Shown: positions 26,693 through 35,021, counted from the stretch's first letter. The stretch is 46,765 bases of DNA from CAWHNT01 sp963830775 (GCA_963830775.1 CAWHNT010000034.1:1-46765); one strand, 5' to 3'. A program made the numbers and translations. Notes: generated by a model not told the origin, from the sequence alone.

Positions 26693-26896
26693 GTGTCCGT
26701 CGCCCGCGTCACCGAGATTTCATCGACCTCACCGCAGAGCTTCGAGGACGCCGTCAAGCAGGGCATCGATCGCGCGACCAAGACCTTGCGCGGTGTTACC
26801 GCAGCCTGGCTCCAGGACCAGCGGGTCATCATCCGGGATGGGAAAGCGGTGGAGTATCAGGTGAACCTGAAGATCACCTTCGTCCTCGACGAGTAG
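26693..26896 (+). CDS. dodecin
   Basis: A 67-residue dodecin, a small dodecameric flavin-binding storage protein. The whole family pattern is present: VARVTEISSTSPQSFEDAVK, RATKTLRGVTAAWLQDQRVI (containing the flavin-stacking Trp) and AVEYQVNLKITFVLDE with the buried Gln. The GTG start at 26693 has GGGGGAAG seven bases upstream and gives the exact expected N-terminus. It is monocistronic, convergent with rpoH across a hairpin at 26947-26970. Dodecins buffer free FMN/riboflavin and are often stress-induced. Confidence 0.92.
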   Translation: MSVARVTEISSTSPQSFEDAVKQGIDRATKTLRGVTAAWLQDQRVIIRDGKAVEYQVNLKITFVLDE

Positions 26897-26946
26897 CGCT
26901 CGCCAGCCCTGCCGCTGGGCCGGTCATTGTGGCCGGACATTCAGAT

Positions 26947-26970
26947 CGCCCCCGGGAGTGCCCGGGGGCG
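26947..26970. terminator. GC-rich hairpin between convergent dodecin and rpoH
   Basis: A perfect 10-bp stem CGCCCCCGGG / CCCGGGGGCG with loop AGTG lies 50 bases after the dodecin stop and 150 bases after the rpoH stop. It has no strong T-run, so it is either a weak bidirectional terminator or an mRNA 3'-end stabiliser. Confidence 0.6.
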
Positions 26971-27119
26971 GAATGGCCGGCATCTTGGTCTCGCCGGTAT
27001 CCGGCGTGATCAGTGCCGCCCTTGCACCTGCCGAGAGCTGGAGGCCGGTCATCCATGGAGCCCTGTGGTGCGGTACAGGTCCACCGCATACCAGGGCCGG
27101 TCCATATGCCCGCCGGGCC

Positions 27120-28007
27120 TCAGGCTACGGCGGCGTGATGCCCGACGTCGTTCGCCGCCGTCAGCATCGCCTTCTGCACCTTCTCGAAAGCGCGGACCTC
27201 GATCTGCCGCACGCGCTCGCGCGACACGCCGTAGACCTGCGCCAGGTCCTCGAGCGTCGACGGCTCGTCCTTGAGCCGCCGCTCGTCCAGGATGTGCCGC
27301 TCGCGCGGGTTGAGCACGTCCAGGGCCCCGGTCAGGAGCCCGCGCCGCCAGGCGAGCTCGCTTGCCTCCGCGATCTGCTCCTCCTGGTCCTGATCCTCGT
27401 CCACCAGCGTGTCCTGCCACTCCCGCTCGCCGTCCTCGGCCATCCGCATGTTGAGCGAGGCGTCGCCGCCGGCAAGGCGCCGGTTCATCTCGATCACCTC
27501 GCCCTCCTCGACCCCAAGCTCGCGCGCGATGCTGCTGACGGTCTCGGACGGAAGATCGCCGCCACCGCTCTCACCGAGCCTGGCCTTGAGCCGGCGCAGA
27601 TTGAAGAAGAGCTTCTTCTGGGCGGCCGTGGTGCCGAGCTTCACCAGGGACCAGTTGTGCAGGACGTGCTCGTGGATCGCGGCCTTGATCCACCACATGG
27701 CGTAGGTCGCGAAGCGGAAGCCCCGCTCCGGGTCGTACTTGGCCAGCGCCTGGACGAGGCCGACATTGCCCTCGGCCACGAGCTCGCCGAGCGGCAGGCC
27801 ATAGCCGGCATAGCCGCGGGCGATCTTGATGACCAGGCGCAGATGGCTGGCGACGAGCCGCCGGGCCGCCTCCGGATCGCGCTGGTCGCGCCAGCGCAGG
27901 GCGAGCTCGCGTTCCTCCTCGGGACTGAGCAGCGGGTGCCGACGCGCCTGGTCGAGAAGGCGGCCGAGGTCGCCTTCGGGCTGCAGCGAAGTGACGTTAC
28001 CGTTCAC
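27120..28007 (-). CDS. rpoH: RNA polymerase heat-shock sigma factor sigma-32
   Basis: A 295-residue group 3 sigma factor directing RNA polymerase to heat-shock promoters. Region 1.2/2.1 reads PLLSPEEERELALRWRDQRD and LVASHLRLVIKIARGYAGYG. Region 2.2-2.4 reads LVAEGNVGLVQALAKYDPER, then FRFATYAMWWIKAAIHEHVL. The RpoH box is QKKLFFNLRRLK, and region 4.2 holds the helix-turn-helix LEDLAQVYGVSRERVRQIEV. A longer in-frame start at 28187 would add 60 low-complexity residues and overlaps a promoter-like sequence, so the GTG at 28007 (VNGNVTSLQPEG) is preferred, giving the usual length. It is monocistronic. Confidence 0.93.
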   Translation of the reverse strand: MNGNVTSLQPEGDLGRLLDQARRHPLLSPEEERELALRWRDQRDPEAARRLVASHLRLVIKIARGYAGYGLPLGELVAEGNVGLVQALAKYDPERGFRFATYAMWWIKAAIHEHVLHNWSLVKLGTTAAQKKLFFNLRRLKARLGESGGGDLPSETVSSIARELGVEEGEVIEMNRRLAGGDASLNMRMAEDGEREWQDTLVDEDQDQEEQIAEASELAWRRGLLTGALDVLNPRERHILDERRLKDEPSTLEDLAQVYGVSRERVRQIEVRAFEKVQKAMLTAANDVGHHAAVA

Positions 28008-28157
28008 GTGGAACCTACTCGGAGCCCTGCCGAAAACGGCTCCCGGGCCGCCGGCTCTCGGCGGGCTCGTGCCGGTCGCGGGCGTGACGACGGCGAGCGC
28101 GCCCAAGGCCTTGGAGCCTGGGGCTACGATCGCTGCGTTCCGGCCTGGGAGTGAACT

Positions 28158-28188
28158 TCTATATTGGCTCACTTCGCCGTCATTCAAG
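28158..28188 (-). promoter_or_regulatory. rpoH: possible sigma-32-like promoter upstream of rpoH
   Basis: On the minus strand CTTGAA is followed, 17 bases after CTTG, by CCAATATAG. This resembles alphaproteobacterial heat-shock promoters (CTTG near -35, CCCCAT/CCxATAT near -10). It would start transcription about 140 bases before the rpoH GTG and imply autoregulation. The match is partial. No other gene lies between 28008 and 28326. Confidence 0.35.
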
Positions 28189-28326
28189 GAGCACCTTGAA
28201 CGTCAGTGAGGTTTCCGGTGCTCTCTGGTGAGCAGCAGACAAGCCAAATGCCCGAACGTAGAGAGTTGTCTTGGAACATTAACTGCCCTATATACTTGTT
28301 AGTCACTGTCCTGCTCTTGCTCTCTG

Positions 28327-29655
28327 CTAGATGCCGGCAATCGGCTGCGGCCGCGAGCCGTCGCTGAACCGAGTAAAGCGGAATGGCGTCGGGTCGACGA
28401 TCGGGTCGCTGCCGGTCACGAGGTCGGCCACGAGGCGCCCGGCCCCGGGCCCGATCCCAAAGCCATGGCCCGAGAAGCCAGTGGCGATGAAGAAGCCCGG
28501 CAGGCTGTCGACAGCCGAGATCACCGGCACGGCGTCCGGCGTCACATCGATCATCCCGGCCCATTGCTGCGCCACCCTGGCCTTGGCAAAGGCCGGGAAC
28601 ACGGTGGCGAGACTGGCCCTCGCGGCGTCGTTGAACGAGGCCTCCGGGGCCGGATCGAGGACGCGGACCCGCTCGAAGGGGGATGGCTCGTCGAGCCGCC
28701 AGCGACGGGGCGTGCGCCATTCCTCGAGAAAGCGACCGCCCAGCCGGAAATGCAGCGAGCGGTACTCCATCCGCAGGGCCGGGAGGAAGTCGGCGAGCAG
28801 CCGGAAACTATCCGGGACGAGGTCGCTCAGCGTGTTGAGCCCGTTGGCGATCGAGTAGCCGCCATCCAGCCGCTTGCGGAACGCGAACTCGCCCATGAGC
28901 GTCGCCGTCTCCGGTGCCCCCTCGAGCGGCTCGGTGCGGAGGACGGAGCCGCGCACCTTGAGCTGAGGCAGGCTGAGGCCGAGATTGCCGCAGAACAGGC
29001 GCGACCAGGCCCCGCCGGCGAGCACGACGCTGTCGCAGGCGATGCGGCCCTTCTCCGTGACCGCGGCCGACACACGACCGGCCTGGGTCTCGATCCCCCG
29101 CACGGCACAGTCGGTGAGGATTGCTGCCCCGGCCCGGCGTGCTGCCCGGGCGATGGCGGGCGCCGCCTTCTGCGGCTCGGCGCGACCGTCGCTTCTCGTG
29201 TAGAGGCCGCCCTTGGGCAGGCGGGTGGCACCTGGCAGCAGCTCCGCGAGCTCGGCCCGGGTGAGCAGGCGCGTGTCGAGCTGGTAGGGCCGGGCATGCT
29301 CGAGCCAGGAGGCACGCCGCTCCAGCTCCTCATCCGTCTCGCAGGCGTAAAGGATGCCGGCCTGGCGGAAGCCGGTCTCGCCCGGGGCCAGCTCGCCCAT
29401 GCCCTGCCAGAGACGCAGGCTCTCGATGATGAGCGGGAGCTCGCGTGGGTCACGCCCCATCTTGCGGACCCAGCCCCAATTGCGGCTCGACTGCTCGCCG
29501 GCGATGTGGCCCTTCTCGCACAAGGCTACCGACACACCTTTTCGAGCCAGGAACAAGGCAGCGCTCACGCCGATGATGCCGCCGCCGACGATCACCACCG
29601 CCACCCGCTCCGGCAGCCTCTCGTCCAACTCGACCTGATCGACGACAGGACCCAT
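28327..29655 (-). CDS. FAD-dependent oxidoreductase, DAO/DadA-like
   Basis: A 442-residue flavoprotein of the D-amino-acid/glycine oxidase-dehydrogenase family. The N-terminal dinucleotide fold is VAVVIVGGGIIGVSAALFLA (about residue 18), followed by RKGVSVALCEKGHIAGEQSS and NWGWVRKMGRDPRELPL. Near the C-terminus, FFIATGFSGHGFGIGPGAGR is the conserved FAD-contacting segment. No signal peptide is present. The ATG at 29655 gives a normal N-terminal arm. It follows the MarR gene by about 80 bases on the same strand and probably shares its transcript with the isomerase and MarR. The substrate is an amine or amino acid; its link to gentisate is unclear. Confidence 0.88.
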   Translation of the reverse strand: MGPVVDQVELDERLPERVAVVIVGGGIIGVSAALFLARKGVSVALCEKGHIAGEQSSRNWGWVRKMGRDPRELPLIIESLRLWQGMGELAPGETGFRQAGILYACETDEELERRASWLEHARPYQLDTRLLTRAELAELLPGATRLPKGGLYTRSDGRAEPQKAAPAIARAARRAGAAILTDCAVRGIETQAGRVSAAVTEKGRIACDSVVLAGGAWSRLFCGNLGLSLPQLKVRGSVLRTEPLEGAPETATLMGEFAFRKRLDGGYSIANGLNTLSDLVPDSFRLLADFLPALRMEYRSLHFRLGGRFLEEWRTPRRWRLDEPSPFERVRVLDPAPEASFNDAARASLATVFPAFAKARVAQQWAGMIDVTPDAVPVISAVDSLPGFFIATGFSGHGFGIGPGAGRLVADLVTGSDPIVDPTPFRFTRFSDGSRPQPIAGI

Positions 29656-29734
29656 CAGCCCACCATTCCTCGAAAGGCGCCTTCGCGCAGCGCGTCGATC
29701 AGGCGCCCGCCTCCCCCTGCCCCGAGCTGCCGCA

Positions 29735-30190
29735 CTACTCCGCCGCGCGCAACGAAACAGACGGAACATCGTCGTGGAGGTTCACGAGCTGGGCGAGCAA
29801 GCGCATCAGCGTCGCCCGGCTTTCCGGTGCCAGCGGGGCCAGGAGCCGCTCCTGCACCCGATCCACGGCCGCCTCGACCTCCGTCAGTACCTCTTCTCCT
29901 GCCTTCGACAGATGCAGGAGCTTCACCCGCCGGTCGCCCGGGCTTGGGCTGCGTCGGATCCTGCCCTTGGCTTCCAGGCGCTCCAGCACATCGCCGAGCG
30001 TGGAGCGGTCGAAGGCGATCAGCGTTGAGAGGCGGGTCGCGTCCACCGCCGGGTTGTCCCGGATCGCGACCAGGGCCGCATACTGGACCGCGGTGAGGTC
30101 GAAGGCGCCGCACTCCTCGGCGAAGAGGGCCGAGGAGATCTGGTGCGCCCGCCGGATGAGGTGGCCTGGCTTCTTGTAGACGTCGTCCAT
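29735..30190 (-). CDS. MarR-family transcriptional regulator
   Basis: A 151-residue winged-helix regulator: PGHLIRRAHQISSALFAEEC (dimerisation helix), LTAVQYAALVAIRDNPAVDA, RLSTLIAFDRSTLGDVLERL (recognition helix) and RIRRSPSPGDRRVKLLHLSK (wing with the DxR motif). MarR proteins of this branch repress aromatic-catabolic genes and release on binding an aromatic acid or its CoA ester. It lies between the maleylpyruvate isomerase and the oxidase on the minus strand, facing away from the gentisate genes. A 33-bp palindrome in the divergent promoter (31001-31033) is its likely operator; this is inferred from position and symmetry. Confidence 0.9.
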   Translation of the reverse strand: MDDVYKKPGHLIRRAHQISSALFAEECGAFDLTAVQYAALVAIRDNPAVDATRLSTLIAFDRSTLGDVLERLEAKGRIRRSPSPGDRRVKLLHLSKAGEEVLTEVEAAVDRVQERLLAPLAPESRATLMRLLAQLVNLHDDVPSVSLRAAE

Positions 30191-30269
30191 GGGCGCTTCG
30201 TGCTGGCTGGGTTGAGGTTCAGCATAAGCCGCCGCGCTGTGATGAGCGAGGCGGCTGGCCGGCTCCGGC

Positions 30270-30905
30270 CTAGGGTTCCGCGTCCGGCTGGCGGTCGGGG
30301 ACGGCTAGGGCGAAGGCGGGGAGCGCGTTGCACGCGGCCTCGCGCTCGAGCAGGCGGGGGAAGCGGGCCACATCCACGCCGAACCGTCGGGCGTTGCCGA
30401 GCTGGGGTACGAGGCAGATGTCGGCCAGCGTCGGGCTGGCGCCGAAGCAGAATGGGCCCGGCACCGCGCTCAGCAGCGCTTCGCAGGCCTCGAGCCCGGC
30501 GGCATTGGCCTTCGCTGCCCAGTCCGTGACCGCCTCCTGCGAGAGGCCCTGGCGGCGCAGCTCCTTCAGCACCTTCAGGTTCTGCAAAGGATGGGTGTCG
30601 GTCGCCACCACAAGAGCAAAGGCCCGCACGCGGGCGCGTGCCAGAGGCTCGGCAGGCAGCAGGGCCGGCGCCGGATAGGCCTCCTCCAGCCACTCGATGA
30701 TCGCCAGGGACTGGGTCAGCACCGTGCCGTCGTCGAGCTCCAACGCCGGCACCAGGCCTTGCGGGTTGAGGGCGAGGTAGGCCGGGTCACGCTGCTCGCC
30801 GCGGCGCAGGTGATGCGTCACGTGCTCGACCGTCACCTCTTTGAGGTTGAGGGCGATCCGCACCCGCCAGGAAGCTGAGCTGCGAAAGTAGCCGTGGAGC
30901 TTCAT
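30270..30905 (-). CDS. maiA: maleylacetoacetate/maleylpyruvate isomerase (zeta-class GST)
   Basis: A 211-residue zeta-class glutathione transferase that isomerises maleyl- to fumaryl-keto acids using glutathione. The class motif SSASWRVRIAL (SSxSxRVR) is at residues 9-19, and LNPQGLVPALELDDG and TQSLAIIEWLEEAYP are the glutathione-binding parts. The C-terminal helical domain holds VATDTHPLQNLKVL and FCFGASPTLADICLVPQL. The ATG at 30905 (MKLHGYFRSS) is the standard start. It is divergent from the gentisate genes across the shared promoter region. In this context it probably acts on maleylpyruvate; a second isomerase of unrelated fold is encoded at 37256. Confidence 0.9.
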   Translation of the reverse strand: MKLHGYFRSSASWRVRIALNLKEVTVEHVTHHLRRGEQRDPAYLALNPQGLVPALELDDGTVLTQSLAIIEWLEEAYPAPALLPAEPLARARVRAFALVVATDTHPLQNLKVLKELRRQGLSQEAVTDWAAKANAAGLEACEALLSAVPGPFCFGASPTLADICLVPQLGNARRFGVDVARFPRLLEREAACNALPAFALAVPDRQPDAEP

Positions 30906-31000
30906 GGGCGTTCTCCGCACCGCTCAGGGCGGCGCTTGGGGTTTCGGAAGGGTCTGGCGGCTCTCCTGCACAAAAATGTGCCAGAGGCTGCAGAACCATA

Positions 31001-31033
31001 TTGACCGTACACGGAATATCCGTATGCTGTCAA
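31001..31033. promoter_or_regulatory. 33-bp palindromic operator within a divergent promoter
   Basis: TTGAC (31001) and GTCAA (31029-31033) form outer arms, and ACGGA-ATA-TCCGT (31011-31023) forms the core. On the plus strand TTGACC, 16 bases, TATGCT makes a credible -35/-10 pair 80 bases before the fumarylpyruvate hydrolase start. On the minus strand TTGACA forms a -35 for the isomerase gene. A regulator dimer here would block both promoters. The nearby MarR protein is the candidate. Confidence 0.6.
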
Positions 31034-31114
31034 TCACCCCAATGAGACGGCACCGATGCTCCGCCGCGGCGGTCTGGAGATCAGCTCTGGCCGACCTGTC
31101 CCGGAGGCGCCGCC

Positions 31115-31822
31115 ATGATCGAGGCTAAAGCCATGACCGACTTCGTCCTTCCACCGCCGCCCGTGGCCTCCGTTGCCGTCGACGGCACTGAGGCTCGCTT
31201 CCCGGTGCGCCGGATCATCTGTGTCGGGCGCAACTATGCGGCGCATGCGCGGGAGATGGGGCGCGATCCCGACCGCGAGCCGCCGTTCTTCTTCCTGAAG
31301 CCTGCCGACACCGTCGTCGACGATGGCAGCACGGTGCCCTACCCGCCCGAGACCTCGAATTTCCACTACGAGATCGAGCTCGTGGTGGCGATCGGGAAGG
31401 CCGGCCGCGACATCCCGCAGGAGCAGGCACTGGAGCACGTCTACGGCTATGCCGTCGGCATCGACCTCACGCGGCGCGACCTGCAGCTCGCCGCGCGCGA
31501 GCAGGGCCGGCCCTGGGACTGGGGCAAGGGCTTCGACCAGTCGGCACCCATCGCCCCGATCCGGCCCGTGGCCACGGCCGGCCACCCCGCCTCGGGCCGC
31601 ATCTGGCTCGCCGTGGACGGTGCGGTGAAGCAGGATTCGGACATCGGGAAGCTGATCTGGTCGGTGCCCGAGATCATCTCGATCGCCTCGCGCTCGATGG
31701 AGCTCAGGCCCGGCGACCTGATCATGACCGGCACGCCGGAAGGTGTCGGCCCCGTCCAGCGCGGCCAGACCATGACCGGCGGCATCGACGGCCTGGGCGA
31801 GATCAGGATCGCCGTCCGCTGA
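31115..31822 (+). CDS. fumarylacetoacetate hydrolase-family enzyme, probable fumarylpyruvate hydrolase
   Basis: A 235-residue metal-dependent C-C hydrolase. Landmarks are RRIICVGRNYAAHAREMG, PPFFFLKPADTVVDDGSTVP, the metal ligands in NFHYEIELVVAIGKAGRDIP, VYGYAVGIDLTRRDLQLAAR and the C-terminal GDLIMTGTPEGVGPVQRGQT. The size and the TRRDLQ element match fumarylpyruvate hydrolases of the gentisate route (NagK type), which yield fumarate and pyruvate. The ATG at 31115 has GGAGG seven bases before it; an ATG at 31133 is also possible. It is the first gene of the plus-strand gentisate operon. Confidence 0.9.
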   Translation: MIEAKAMTDFVLPPPPVASVAVDGTEARFPVRRIICVGRNYAAHAREMGRDPDREPPFFFLKPADTVVDDGSTVPYPPETSNFHYEIELVVAIGKAGRDIPQEQALEHVYGYAVGIDLTRRDLQLAAREQGRPWDWGKGFDQSAPIAPIRPVATAGHPASGRIWLAVDGAVKQDSDIGKLIWSVPEIISIASRSMELRPGDLIMTGTPEGVGPVQRGQTMTGGIDGLGEIRIAVR

Positions 31823-31870
31823 CCGCCCAAGCTCGATGCCAAACTGTTGCGCCATAGAACGGATTCCGTA

Positions 31871-32860
31871 ATGCACCGACGCACCCTTCTCCGCTCCGCC
31901 CTGCCCCTCGCCCTTGCTGCCGCCGGCACGGCCGGCATCGTCCGCACTCCCCGACGGGCCTGGGCGCAGGACGGGGGCACGGTCAGCCTCGTCGTCCCCT
32001 ACGCTCCCGGCGGTGCGATCGACACGATCGGCCGCATCTTCGCCCAGCAGCTCAGTCCGATGCTCGGCGAGAGCTGGGTCGTCCTGAACCGCTCGGGCGG
32101 CAACGGGATCATCGGGGCGCAGGAGGTGGCGCGTGCCGCCCCGGACGGCCACACCCTGATGTTCAGCGCCGACATCCACCTCGTCGCCCGCCAGGTGATG
32201 AGCAAGGTGCCCTACGACCCGATCGCCGACTTCACGCCGGTGGCGCGCGCGGCGCAGGGGCCGCTGGTGCTGGTCGGGAGCCCCGAGCTGCGGCCCCAGA
32301 CCCTGGCGGAGCTGGTCGCGGATGCGAAGGCGCGGCCGGAGGAGTACGAGTTCGCCAATTCCTCGCTGGGTGCGATGGGGCACCTCGCGACCGAGAGCTT
32401 CAAGAAGCTGATCGGCGCGGACCTGCTGGTGGTGAACTATCGCGGCACGGCACCGGCACTGAACGACGTGCTCTCCGGCCAGGTGGCGCTGATGATGGCG
32501 CCGCTCTTGTCCGTGCTGGGGCATGTGAAGGCCGGAGGCCTGCGCGCCTACGCCGTCACCGCAGCACAGCGCAGCCGCGTGGCCCCCGACATCCCGACGG
32601 CGGCCGAGGCCGGCCTGTCGGGGCTGGAGTTCACGGTCTGGTACGCGATGTGGGGGCCGAAGGGGCTGCCGTCCGAGACCGTCCAGCGACTGAACGGCGC
32701 CGTCCGGCGCGTGGCCGCGATGCCGGAGGTCGCCAGCCGCCTCGCCGACCTGGGCGTCGATCCGGTCGACGAGGATCCGGCTGCCTTCGCCCGTTACATC
32801 CAGGCCGAATACGCGCGCAACACGCAGATCATCGCCGAGGCCGGCATCGAGCCGATGTGA
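31871..32860 (+). CDS. tripartite tricarboxylate (Bug-type) periplasmic receptor
   Basis: A 329-residue periplasmic solute-binding protein of the Bug/TctC family. The twin-arginine-like signal MHRRTLLRSALPLALAAAG ends near RRAWAQ-D. The mature protein starts TVSLVVPYAPGGAIDTIGRI, followed by VLNRSGGNGIIGAQEVARAA, both classic for Bug proteins. VVNYRGTAPALNDVLSGQVA and LRAYAVTAAQRSRVAPDIPT complete the pattern. The membrane subunits (TctA/TctB) are not encoded in the window. The ATG at 31871 starts the signal peptide; the 12-base longer frame is less likely. It lies in the gentisate operon, so an aromatic acid is the probable ligand. Confidence 0.9.
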   Translation: MHRRTLLRSALPLALAAAGTAGIVRTPRRAWAQDGGTVSLVVPYAPGGAIDTIGRIFAQQLSPMLGESWVVLNRSGGNGIIGAQEVARAAPDGHTLMFSADIHLVARQVMSKVPYDPIADFTPVARAAQGPLVLVGSPELRPQTLAELVADAKARPEEYEFANSSLGAMGHLATESFKKLIGADLLVVNYRGTAPALNDVLSGQVALMMAPLLSVLGHVKAGGLRAYAVTAAQRSRVAPDIPTAAEAGLSGLEFTVWYAMWGPKGLPSETVQRLNGAVRRVAAMPEVASRLADLGVDPVDEDPAAFARYIQAEYARNTQIIAEAGIEPM

Positions 32861-32870
32861 GCTAACGCCC

Positions 32871-33665
32871 ATGTGCCCGAACACTGACCACACCCACAGC
32901 CAGCCCGCCGCCGTAGCGATGACGGACAGCGCCGGTCCGTCGGCCGAGGCCTCCAGCAGCCTGGTCGAGGAGCTCGTGCTCGCCAACCACGTCCTGTTCG
33001 ACCAGGGCGTGGTGGATGCCTTCGGCCATGTCAGCGTCCGCCACGACCGCGTCCCCGACCGCTTCCTCCTCGCCCGCAACATGGCGCCGGGCCAGGTCGC
33101 GGCCGACGACATCGTGGAGTTCACGCTGGACGGCGAGCCCGTGAACGCGCAGGGGCGCAAGGTCTATCTGGAGCGCTTCATCCACGGCGAGATCTACCGC
33201 CGCCGTCCCGACGTGACCGCGGTGGTGCACAGCCACAGCCATGCGATCGTGCCGCTCAGCGTGGTCAAGGGAATGCGGCTGCGGGCCCTGTTCCACATGG
33301 CGGGCTTCGTCGGCCAGGGCGCTCCGGTCTTCGAGATCCGCGAGGCCGGCGGCGACGGCACCGACCTGCTGATCAGCAACAACGCACTCGGGCGGGCGCT
33401 GGCCGAGCATTTCGATGGCAGCGACATCGTGCTGATGCGCGGCCATGGCTCCACCGTCGTCGGCGGCTCGATCCGCCAGGCGGTCTACCGCGCCGTCTAT
33501 GCCGAGCTGAACGCGCGCTACCAGATCGAGGCGATGCGGCTGGGCGAGGTGACGTTCCTCACCGAAGCGGAGAGCCGGGCCTGTGCTGCCAACATCGAGG
33601 CCCAGGTGCAGCGGCCCTGGGATCTCTGGGTCGAGCAGGCGCGGGCTCGACGCGGCACGGGCTAG
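32871..33665 (+). CDS. class II aldolase/adducin-domain protein
   Basis: A 264-residue zinc-type class II aldolase family protein. It reads LVLANHVLFDQGVVDAFGHV, SVRHDRVPDRFLLARNMAPG and IHGEIYRRRPDVTAVVHSHS. The zinc-binding histidines appear in VVHSHSHAIVPLS and MRGHGSTVVGGSIRQAVYRA. Family members are aldolases, epimerases or decarboxylases of hydroxy acids; the sequence does not say which. An ATG at 32922 would give a shorter start with the same domain. It begins 10 bases after the first Bug receptor, inside the gentisate operon, where a decarboxylase or aldolase role for a side product or for an aromatic precursor is conceivable. Confidence 0.85.
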   Translation: MCPNTDHTHSQPAAVAMTDSAGPSAEASSSLVEELVLANHVLFDQGVVDAFGHVSVRHDRVPDRFLLARNMAPGQVAADDIVEFTLDGEPVNAQGRKVYLERFIHGEIYRRRPDVTAVVHSHSHAIVPLSVVKGMRLRALFHMAGFVGQGAPVFEIREAGGDGTDLLISNNALGRALAEHFDGSDIVLMRGHGSTVVGGSIRQAVYRAVYAELNARYQIEAMRLGEVTFLTEAESRACAANIEAQVQRPWDLWVEQARARRGTG

Positions 33666-33779
33666 CAGCCCGATCGCGCTCGGCGCGACTTGAACCGACC
33701 GAACAGGCCTGCGGGCGCATGGTGGCGTCCGGCGCCATACGCTCGCCCGCCGGATGGCGGGATCAGGAGAGGAAAAGAC

Positions 33780-35021
33780 GTGAGCACCATCAGTGACCAG
33801 CCCTTCGTCATCGCCGGCGGCGGCATTGGCGGCCTCGCCACGGCCCTCGGCCTCGCCCGCAAGGGTGTGCGCAGCATCGTGCTGGAGCGGGCACCCCAGC
33901 TGGGCGAGATCGGCGCCGGCATCCAGCTCGGCCCCAACGCCTTCCACTCGTTCGACCAGCTGGGCGTGGGCGATGCCGCCCGGTCTATGGCCGTGTTCAT
34001 CGACAACCTCCGGCTGATGGACGCGCTCACCGCCGAGGAGATCGTCCGCGTCCCGCTGGACGAGCCATTCCGCCAGCGGTTCGGCAATCCCTATGCCGTG
34101 ATCCACCGCGGCGACCTCTACGGCGTGCTCCTCAAGGCCTGCCGCGGCAACGAGCTGATCGAGATCCGCACCGGCAGCGAGGTCCAGGGCTACGAGCAGG
34201 ACGGCGAGAGCGTGCGGGTGCACCTCGCTACGGGCTCGGTGAGCGGAACGGCGCTGATCGGTGCCGACGGGCTATGGTCGAACATCAGGAAGCAGGTCGT
34301 GGGCGACGGCCCACCGCGCGTCTCCGGCCACACCACCTACCGCTCGGTGATCCCGACCGAGCAGATGCCCGAGGACCTGCGCTGGAACGCGGCCACCTTG
34401 TGGGCCGGCCCCAAGTGCCACATCGTCCACTACCCGCTCTCGGGCTGGAAGGTGTTCAACCTGGTGGTCACCTACCACAACGATGCGCCGGAGCCCGTCG
34501 CCGGCAAGCCGGTGAGCCACGAGGAAGTGCTCAAGGGCTTCCAGCACGTGCATCCGCGTGCCCAGGACATCATCCGCCACGGCAAGGACTGGAAGCTCTG
34601 GGTCCTGTGCGACCGCAACCCGGTCGAGCGCTGGGTCGATGGCCGGGTTGCCCTTCTGGGCGATGCCGCGCACCCGATGCTGCAGTACTTCGCGCAAGGT
34701 GCCGCCATGGCGATGGAGGACGCCGTGTGCCTCGCGCACATGGTGGCGAGCCATCCGGGCGAGGTCGAGACGGCACTCGAGCGCTACCGCCAGCAGCGCC
34801 TCCTGCGGACGGCTCGGGTCCAGCTCCAGTCGCGCGCCATCGGCGAGCACATCTACCACCCGGCCAACGCCCACGCCCTGCTCCGCAACGCGACGCTGCG
34901 CGCGATGAGCCCGGCCGACATCTACGACAACCTGGCCTGGCTCTACGGGGGCAGCGGGCTCAGCGACGACCCGGTCACGGCCGCCGGTGCCACCGTCTCG
35001 GCCCGGCCCGGCCACGCCTGA
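33780..35021 (+). CDS. FAD-dependent monooxygenase, probable 3-hydroxybenzoate 6-hydroxylase
   Basis: A 413-residue class A flavoprotein hydroxylase. It has the FAD-binding VIAGGGIGGLATALGLARKG (GxGxxG), then GEIGAGIQLGPNAFHSFDQL and the Arg in VIHRGDLYGVLLKACRG. DGLWSNIRKQVVGD (DG motif) and VDGRVALLGDAAHPMLQYFA (GD motif) follow, with AQGAAMAMEDAVCLA. The layout matches NAD(P)H-dependent 3-hydroxybenzoate 6-hydroxylase, which makes gentisate. Salicylate hydroxylase is the main alternative, but the gentisate dioxygenase downstream favours the former. The GTG at 33780 has AGGAGAGGAAAAG upstream. No lesions are seen. Confidence 0.88.
   Translation: MSTISDQPFVIAGGGIGGLATALGLARKGVRSIVLERAPQLGEIGAGIQLGPNAFHSFDQLGVGDAARSMAVFIDNLRLMDALTAEEIVRVPLDEPFRQRFGNPYAVIHRGDLYGVLLKACRGNELIEIRTGSEVQGYEQDGESVRVHLATGSVSGTALIGADGLWSNIRKQVVGDGPPRVSGHTTYRSVIPTEQMPEDLRWNAATLWAGPKCHIVHYPLSGWKVFNLVVTYHNDAPEPVAGKPVSHEEVLKGFQHVHPRAQDIIRHGKDWKLWVLCDRNPVERWVDGRVALLGDAAHPMLQYFAQGAAMAMEDAVCLAHMVASHPGEVETALERYRQQRLLRTARVQLQSRAIGEHIYHPANAHALLRNATLRAMSPADIYDNLAWLYGGSGLSDDPVTAAGATVSARPGHA

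Noticed and set aside
27120..28187. Long start for RpoH at 28187
   Set aside because: The extra 60 residues are unlike any sigma factor, and a promoter-like element overlaps the start; the GTG at 28007 gives normal length.
31034..33160. 708-codon open frame on the minus strand
   Set aside because: It is antisense to three intact genes with clear family motifs (fumarylpyruvate hydrolase, Bug receptor, class II aldolase) and encodes low-complexity Arg/Ala/Gly text; an effect of high GC.
32862..34223. 453-codon minus-strand open frame
   Set aside because: Shadow of the class II aldolase and monooxygenase genes; no recognisable domain.
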